From: Trichodesmium sp. MAG_R04
Lineage (GTDB): Bacteria > Cyanobacteriota > Cyanobacteriia > Cyanobacteriales > Microcoleaceae
Reading direction: 5' to 3'
Assembly (NCBI GenBank): GCA_023356515.1
Contig: JAKQYG010000191.1
Location: 1 to 7,594, forward strand
DNA length: 7,594 nucleotides
This document shows, one piece after another, positions 4,801 through 7,594 of this stretch; position 1 is the stretch's first letter; the number at the start of each line of letters is the position of its first letter. Both the position numbers and the translations under genes were made by a program. Under the pieces are notes generated by a model. The model had not been told where the DNA came from, searched no databases, and was given only the letters and a program-made list of their open reading frames with translations.

Positions 4801-6891
4801 AGTATCTCACCTGATGGTAAAACAATTGCCTCTGCTAGTTATGACAACACCGCAAGACTCTGGAACCCTGATGGTAGTCTTATCCAGGAATTGAATGAAC
4901 ACGATCATAGGGTTTTGTGCGTTAATTTTTCACCTGATGGTAAGATGCTTGCCACAGCCAGTTTTGATAACACTGTTAAACTCTGGAAGAGGGATGGAAA
5001 TGATTGGGTTGTAGACAAAACTCTTAAAGGTCACACAAAGGGAGTCTATTATGTGAGTTTCTCACCCGATGGCAAAACAATTGCCACAGCCAGTCGAGAC
5101 AAGACAGTGAAACTCTGGAAGCTTGAGGGCCAGTTAAGTCAAACCCTTAAGGGGCATAAAGATGGAGTCAACGGAGTCAGTTTCTCACCCGATGGCAAAA
5201 CAATTGCCACAGCCAGTCGAGACAAGACAGTGAAACTCTGGAAGCGAGATGGTAATAATAGTTGGTCTGAATACAAATCTCTTAAAGGTCACGAAGATAT
5301 TATCTGGGGTGTGAGTTTCTCACCCAATGTTGATAGCCCAATAATTGCTTCAGCCAGTCGGGACAACACAGTAAAAATCTGGAACCTTGAGGGCAAGTTG
5401 ATTGAAACCCTTAAAGGTCATAAAGAAGCCGTCTTTAGAGTGAGTTTTAGCAAAAAAGGTAATTTAATGGCTTCGGTTAGTCAAGATAAGAGCGTGAGGC
5501 TTTGGAATGTGGTGAATCAAGAATTCACATTGAAAACAATCCTCACAGGTCATGGTGATAGGGTTTACGATGCAGCTTTCTTAGACGAACACACCCTTCT
5601 TTCTGCTAGTTCTGATCACACAATAAAATTTTGGAAAATTAATAACCAGTCGCAAATATCCCTCTATGATGTTCATAAAGAAACAGTCCGGGCGGTGAGT
5701 TTTAGTCCAGATGGTCAAATGGTTGCCTCTGCTAGTGATGATGGAACTGTTAAACTCTGGAACCTTCAAGGTGAACTGATACATACCATCGAAGCGTATG
5801 ACAGTGAAAATGATGAGAGTAAAGGGCATGAGAGTAAGGTTATAGATGTTAGCTTCTACCTATGGAACCTTCAACGTGACTGGAAGCTTCCACGTGAACT
5901 GATAGATACGATCCTTCAAGGTGAACTGATAGATTCTCTCAAAGCGTATGACAATGAAAAGGATGATAGTAAAGGGCATAAGAGTAAGGTTATAGACGTT
6001 AGCTTCTCACCCGATGGCAAACAAATTGCTACAGCTAGTGAGGATAAAACTGTCAAACTCTGGAACCTTCAAGGTGAAGCAAAAAAGACTCTTGTTTATG
6101 AAAAGACTATCAAACATAAAGATCAAGTTTTTGGTGTAAGCTTTTCACCCGATGGTAAAACAATTGCTACAGCCAGTCGGGACAACATAGCAAGGCTCTG
6201 GACACGAGAAGGTAAACTTGTTAAGGAGCTTAAGGGACATATTGACTGGGTATGGGAAGTAAGTTTTAGTAAAGATGGTAAGTTGATTGCCACAGCTAGT
6301 GATGACCATACAGTAAAGCTATGGAAACCTGACGGCACCTTGCTCAAAACCCTTGGAGGAAAAGATGGACACAAAAGTTGGGTTTATAGTGTCAGTTTCT
6401 CACCCGATGGTAAGCGGATTGCCACGGCTAGTAATGACCGTACAGTAAAGATATGGGAAGCTGACGGTACCTTATTTAAAACCATCAAAGCCCCTACAGA
6501 CAAAGGCCATACAGATCAGGTTCGTAGCGTTAGTTTTTCCCCCGATGGTAAGTTGATTGCCACGGCTAGTGATGACCGTACAGTAAAGCTATGGAAAACT
6601 GACGGTACCTTGTCCAAGAACCTTCCTGGACATAGGCATGAACTCTGGGATGTGAGTTTCTCGCCTAATAGCAAAACTCTTGCTGTGGCTGGAGCAGATG
6701 ACAGTTTGATTCTTTGGAATTTGGATTCTTTGGAGGATTCAGACAATCTAGATAAATTACTGGAAAAAGGTTGCCAATGGCTGGGGTCTTATCTTAAGCA
6801 CAAGAAAAACAAAAATCAAGAGAACGAGATAAACAAAAATCTAGACAAGAGCGATCGCAAACTCTGTGATGGCATTGGGTCTGGAAATTAG
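1831..6891 (+). CDS. Multidomain TPR - nSTAND NTPase - transmembrane - WD40 propeller protein
   Basis: A 1686-residue signalling NTPase. Residues 30-150 resemble an NTPase fold without a P-loop (FAHCNYMGLRERLV where Walker A would be; core strands AVMVLGLE and FPLILWV). Residues 200-445 form about six TPR-like helical pairs. The nSTAND-type NTPase (485-860) has Walker A GTSGVGKS (510-517), Walker B FVLIFDQFEE (592-601), SLRPDY (633-638), RPIELQ (707-712) and a winged-helix HDYL (848-851). One transmembrane helix follows at 893-912, after a basic KQGKEQQKR. WD40 repeats span 979-1629 and a cap with CQWL and KLCDGIG ends the protein. In the family, ATP binding switches the protein between off and on states, with repeats as sensors. 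ATGATG offers starts at 1831 or 1834; both couple to the preceding gene. No catalytic effector domain is seen, so signalling, defence or cell-death roles remain inference. Confidence 0.9.
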   Translation: MMNKSQKMLNLTDEQESSLNRLASTIEDFHGEFMLIFAHCNYMGLRERLVQHLQEFCLVETVVIQPSDITLYTTIQTQITEKKPLAVMVLGLETVTNLQQMLASADQVREEFQKNFHFPLILWVNDRVQVQLMESAPNFENWGITKELTITNEQLAVVLKDKSGDFFTYNSPQLTHGEALALEVEIEAAQRDFRSSENLELEVYLQSLLGFVKININHKRDSALKHYKKALELWQQLGDLEKQGTILGEIAFCYYLQAFKQPLEHPDWQKTRDYLEQALQAWEDAKRPDLMADSITKLGRIFRKLEDWEKLKQFAEKALEWHRKDMRISGRIEDYSFLAEVALVQEQWDKAINLAEESLKIYQIKSENQEVFDPIFSRCNLIKARAEQHLGEYQEAIKFLEFVEQYGIDFSDIQLYLDILHDLHQFYFENQQYGKAFEIKQRSQRNKYKYGLKAFIGASHLTTKEISAFMTGNTSQNLPREIISSGRDQDVKNLVKWVKRDDKKVIVIHGTSGVGKSSLINAGLVPSLEQDFIGLENFIPVYIRSYNKWQEELGKKLKKALEKNNIKLTNPLKSSEFILEEVQNSQYQNLRFVLIFDQFEEFFFISDTEELRTELFEFLGKCLDITTLKVIFSLRPDYIHLLLNRPGMKTISDDILSTNVLYKISNFSVDTAKSLIDKLTQQSSLRLEKDLIEEFVNDLVEKDGQIRPIELQVVGAQLEQENITTLGKYRQSGPKEKLIKQYLAEAIRDCGLENKRFTKLVLYLLTDENKNRPLKTHAELEADLKALTVDLAIDAQEIKLEPEKLSLVLEQKIKVEPEKLSLVLDILVRSGLLLKLPEANAFRYQLVHDYLVSFIRENGSDLCKEIKNEYFSEKYEKKVSLAQKQGKEQQKRFIIVGFLLCVVTVVVGFYWYRAEEQGIKAISKHSEYLFASGQRFESLKEALRAGRKFKQLKLQNQELREEVITTLQQSLNWQVEQNRFEGHDAIVWDLSISPDGKTIASASYDNTARLWNPDGSLIQELNEHDHRVLCVNFSPDGKMLATASFDNTVKLWKRDGNDWVVDKTLKGHTKGVYYVSFSPDGKTIATASRDKTVKLWKLEGQLSQTLKGHKDGVNGVSFSPDGKTIATASRDKTVKLWKRDGNNSWSEYKSLKGHEDIIWGVSFSPNVDSPIIASASRDNTVKIWNLEGKLIETLKGHKEAVFRVSFSKKGNLMASVSQDKSVRLWNVVNQEFTLKTILTGHGDRVYDAAFLDEHTLLSASSDHTIKFWKINNQSQISLYDVHKETVRAVSFSPDGQMVASASDDGTVKLWNLQGELIHTIEAYDSENDESKGHESKVIDVSFYLWNLQRDWKLPRELIDTILQGELIDSLKAYDNEKDDSKGHKSKVIDVSFSPDGKQIATASEDKTVKLWNLQGEAKKTLVYEKTIKHKDQVFGVSFSPDGKTIATASRDNIARLWTREGKLVKELKGHIDWVWEVSFSKDGKLIATASDDHTVKLWKPDGTLLKTLGGKDGHKSWVYSVSFSPDGKRIATASNDRTVKIWEADGTLFKTIKAPTDKGHTDQVRSVSFSPDGKLIATASDDRTVKLWKTDGTLSKNLPGHRHELWDVSFSPNSKTLAVAGADDSLILWNLDSLEDSDNLDKLLEKGCQWLGSYLKHKKNKNQENEINKNLDKSDRKLCDGIGSGN
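4219..4308 (+). repeat. 45-base in-frame tandem duplication within the NTPase C-terminal arm
   Basis: Two 45-base units (4219-4263 and 4264-4308) encode EIKLEPEKLSLVLEQ and KIKVEPEKLSLVLDI, residues 797-826. The DNA is nearly identical across GAGCCAGAAAAATTAAG and the bases after it, so the duplication is recent. It sits before the winged-helix segment with HDYL and adds one extra amphipathic 15-residue unit to a helical linker. Confidence 0.9.
4507..4566 (+). other. Single transmembrane helix of the STAND-WD40 protein
   Basis: Residues 893-912 are an uncharged run (FIIVGFLLCVVTVVVGFYWY), bounded by KQGKEQQKR before and RAEEQGIK after. The positive cluster on the N-side agrees with a cytoplasmic NTPase half, which would place the WD40 half across the membrane. 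Confidence 0.75.
5763..6007 (+). repeat. 150-base-offset direct duplication inside the WD40 array
   Basis: The segment 5763-5857 (from CCTTCAAGGTGAACTGATA to AGCTTCT) recurs at 5913-6007 with a constant 150-base offset, that is 50 codons, with few substitutions. It encodes the acidic loop AYDSENDESKGHESKVIDVSF and its variant AYDNEKDDSKGHKSKVIDVSF. Between the copies lie shorter echoes of CTTCAAGGTGAACTGATA (near 5872 and 5886), so replication slippage probably acted more than once. Confidence 0.85.
5821..5970 (+). other. Collapsed WD40 repeat between blades 8 and 9
   Basis: Residues 1331-1380 begin as a normal repeat (KGHESKVIDVSF) but jump straight to YLWNLQ. They lack the roughly 17 residues SPDGK...DKTVK that form the middle strands of a blade. 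The remaining sequence (RDWKLPRELIDTILQGELIDSL) does not fit the pattern. The reading frame is intact, so this is a dead blade that probably forms a long charged loop. Confidence 0.8.
6808..6855 (+). repeat. Imperfect 24-base tandem repeat in the C-terminal cap
   Basis: AACAAAAAT begins both 24-base units (6808-6831 and 6832-6855), encoding NKNQENEI and NKNLDKSD. The expansion separates the CQWL helix from the final KLCDGIG motif of the cap, lengthening a polar loop. Confidence 0.6.
6851..6858. repeat. HIP1 palindrome GCGATCGC
   Basis: The third perfect HIP1 site, 31 bases before the stop codon of the STAND-WD40 gene. Confidence 0.85.
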
Positions 6892-6924
6892 AGAGTAGGT
6901 AGAACGAAGGTCGCTGCCTCTAGT

Positions 6925-7054
6925 GCAATGAGGTTTGATAAAGGCTGTCAAAACCTGATAATTCCCTTGAATTTTCCTAGGATTTCCTGGTTGGAGGAAC
7001 AAAAAGTAAGACAGCCATAACCTATGTATATTGATACTGTCAAATTCTCATTGC
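6925..7054. repeat. Nested inverted repeats in the operon 3' flank
   Basis: GCAATGAG (6925-6932) pairs with CTCATTGC (7047-7054). Inside it GGCTGTC (6943-6949) pairs with GACAGCC (7010-7016), and TTCCT (6984-6988) with AGGAA (6995-6999). AGGTTT (6931-6936) could alternatively pair with AAACCT (6951-6956). The three nested stems share one axis, as in a folded RNA or a small decayed element. None is followed by a T-run, so it is not an ordinary terminator. Confidence 0.35.
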
Positions 7055-7072
7055 CCAAAATTGGGTGAACCT
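7052..7072 (+). pseudogene. Possible remnant of a zinc-ribbon knuckle
   Basis: The frame beginning TGC at 7052 reads CPKLGEP, which lines up codon by codon with CPNCGSP in the 181-315 ORF (residues 27-33). The second cysteine has become leucine. Flank repeat A follows it in the same order as in the left flank, which supports shared origin. The match is short and could be coincidence. Confidence 0.3.
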
Positions 7073-7178
7073 TCGATCTACGGCCTTTTGCGCTCAGACA
7101 GTTGCCAACGGGTATATACGCTTTCTTTACAAGACTTTACAACGTTGCACCTGGCGACACGAACCTTAGATCTACGCC
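7067..7178 (+). repeat. Direct repeat GAACCTT-GATCTACG, 94-base period
   Basis: GAACCTTCGATCTACGGC (7067-7084) and GAACCTTAGATCTACGCC (7161-7178) differ at two of 18 bases. They bracket the right copy of flank repeat A, so they could be the ends of a small inserted or duplicated segment. Confidence 0.6.
7093..7109 (+). repeat. Flank repeat A, right copy
   Basis: Identical to 351-367, with an ACGCTTTCTTTACAA block following that resembles the left copy's ACGCTTTTATTTACAA. Past this the two sides diverge, and the right side has no TATAAT at the position matching the operon promoter. Confidence 0.7.
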
Positions 7179-7251
7179 GTAACAGCACTAACTCTAGTAG
7201 CAATAAATGTAAAATGATGAATTTTAACACCAGATATAACAGTTCTGTATA

Positions 7252-7323
7252 AATTCTGTTAATTAAATAGAATTTATTTTGTAACCTCTCATAATACAAT
7301 ATGAAGTACTGAATGTGGGCTTT
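7252..7323 (+). repeat. Flank repeat B, right copy, with broken small-gene start
   Basis: This matches 131-203 over about 72 bases. Its ATG at 7301 (equivalent to 181) is followed after two codons by TGA (7310-7312), where the left copy has AGA. From the second ATG (7313) the frame stops after five codons. It therefore looks like a decayed copy of the zinc-ribbon gene's front end. Confidence 0.65.
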
Positions 7324-7337
7324 GAAGTAGATAAAAT

Positions 7338-7372
7338 AAAACCCAGGAGAGCTAATTTATCATCTGGGTTTT
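7338..7372. terminator. Bidirectional hairpin terminator
   Basis: AAAACCCAG (7338-7346) and CTGGGTTTT (7364-7372) form a perfect 9-bp stem with a 17-base loop. Read on the plus strand the stem ends in TTTT then GATTTG. On the minus strand it runs on into TTTTATTTTAT, the better U-tract. It lies between the plus-strand operon and the likely convergent gene at 7511-7594, as a shared terminator would. It is about 450 bases past the operon's stop, so plus-strand mRNA may carry a long 3' tail. Confidence 0.65.
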
Positions 7373-7406
7373 GATTTGTAATGTGAGGCTTCGTTTATTT
7401 GCAGTC

Positions 7407-7420
7407 ATCTAAATTTAGAT
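7407..7420. repeat. 14-base perfect palindrome ATCTAAATTTAGAT
   Basis: A perfect self-complementary 14-mer between the terminator hairpin and the convergent gene end. It could be a protein-binding site or chance in AT-rich DNA. Confidence 0.4.
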
Positions 7421-7510
7421 TGAGACAAACTTTTCTTGCTATAACTATAGTTTCAGCCGAAAAAAACCTTCATTCTTATTTAAAGTGACTATATTATCTT
7501 TGTTGCTGCC

Positions 7511-7594
7511 TTAGCGCTTCTTTCCTCTCTCTTTCTCTTCTATCTCCTTTCTTAATTTGTCCAGTTTATTAGCTCTTTCTCTTGCTTCTAGTAG
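7511..7594 (-). CDS. Probable C-terminal end of a convergent CDS, cut by the window edge
   Basis: On the minus strand a frame is open from the window edge to TAA at 7513-7511, giving 27 residues. They include EARERANKLDKLRKEIEEKE and end in GKKR. The composition (charged residues with leucines and isoleucine in helical spacing) suggests an amphipathic or coiled-coil C-terminus rather than random AT-rich sequence. No family can be named from so short a piece. The hairpin at 7338-7372 lies about 140 bases beyond its stop and has its best T-tract on this strand, which supports a real transcript ending there. Confidence 0.5.
   Translation of the reverse strand, partial: LLEARERANKLDKLRKEIEEKERGKKR

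Larger units (their letters stand above)
4765..6717 (+). repeat. WD40 array: 14 full repeats plus one collapsed repeat
   Basis: Repeats follow the pattern GH-x-VxxVSFSPDGKxIATASxDxTVKLW. The opening GH or its substitute lies near residues 982, 1023, 1067, 1108, 1153, 1196, 1240, 1281, 1382, 1428, 1469, 1513, 1559 and 1600, with a collapsed repeat at 1331-1380. Fourteen full repeats would make two seven-bladed propellers, with the boundary between repeats 7 and 8. Repeats 6, 7 and 14 are the most diverged; 3 and 4 are almost identical. The likely role is protein or ligand recognition controlling the NTPase. Confidence 0.93.
6892..7510. other. Gene-free, repeat-rich region after the operon
   Basis: About 620 bases without a convincing gene. 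Reading left to right, it holds nested inverted repeats (6925-7054), a diverged CPxxGxP-coding echo of the zinc-ribbon ORF (7052-7072), a 94-base-period direct repeat, the right copies of flank repeats A and B, the hairpin terminator at 7338-7372, a 14-base palindrome at 7407-7420, and CTATA-AC-TATAG at 7439-7450. Open frames at 7031-7252 (+) and 7078-7299 (-) overlap each other and lie across these repeats; their low-complexity translations do not look like proteins. Confidence 0.6.

Noticed and set aside
5821..5970. A frameshift or broken gene at the collapsed WD40 repeat
   Set aside because: The frame stays open and returns to normal repeats, so it is an in-frame rearrangement, not a pseudogene.
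4765..6717. The periodic DNA of the WD40 array as a CRISPR array or satellite
   Set aside because: The units are in frame, about 41-50 codons long and encode WD40 blades. There are no short identical repeats with unique spacers.
5581..6746. Minus-strand open frames inside the WD40 region
   Set aside because: They are antisense shadows of the WD40 repeats; their recurring LAVAINLPS-type motifs are just the reverse reading of the repeated codons.
6925..7016. Hairpins just after the operon as a Rho-independent terminator
   Set aside because: The stems are short or have long loops, and no T-run follows any of them. The hairpin at 7338-7372 is the first convincing terminator.
7031..7252. 73-codon plus-strand open frame
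   Set aside because: It spans several repeat segments, overlaps an equal-sized minus-strand frame, and its Ser/Thr/Leu/Arg-rich translation shows no domain. Only the short CPKLGEP stretch is of interest, as a possible remnant.
7078..7299. 73-codon minus-strand open frame with a leucine-rich stretch
   Set aside because: It lies across flank repeats A and B and reads AT-rich spacer as a hydrophobic run. Nothing suggests a real toxin or membrane peptide.

Overview
This is an AT-rich window, most likely from a cyanobacterium. Three perfect copies of the palindrome GCGATCGC (HIP1, a hallmark of many cyanobacterial genomes) lie at 800-807, 1118-1125 and 6851-6858. A TAACTGA heptamer short tandem repeat sits before the first large gene, and both large proteins resemble cyanobacterial signalling-ATPase families. 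The genus cannot be told from the sequence.

Layout. 1-132 is probably the 3' end of a gene entering from the left. 181-315 holds a 44-codon ORF for a possible zinc-ribbon microprotein. 316-478 is the control region of the main operon: an extended -10 promoter (415-423), then four heptamer repeats (450-477) that run almost into the start codon. 479-1834 encodes a 451-residue P-loop ATPase. 1831-6891 encodes a 1686-residue multidomain protein: a degenerate NTPase-like N-terminus, TPRs, an intact nSTAND-type NTPase, one transmembrane helix, 14 full WD40 repeats plus one collapsed repeat, and a C-terminal cap. The genes overlap by ATGA. 6892-7510 has no convincing gene but holds inverted repeats, direct repeats, diverged copies of upstream segments and a bidirectional hairpin terminator. 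7511-7594 on the minus strand is probably the charged C-terminus of a convergent gene.

Working model (inference). The two large genes look like a translationally coupled two-NTPase sensing module. The second protein would bind partners or ligands through its TPRs and propellers and switch through its STAND NTPase; the first would be a partner ATPase. Proteins of this kind are linked to signalling, biological conflict and cell-death functions, but neither protein shows a recognisable nuclease, protease, TIR or pore domain. Any effector is therefore unrecognised, supplied in trans, or absent.

The most unusual features are the WD40 array, with recent repeat homogenisation and a dead blade made by duplication plus internal deletion; the membrane helix between NTPase and propellers; the heptamer repeat in the ribosome-binding position; and flanking repeats suggesting that the operon lies between copies of a decayed small-gene unit.
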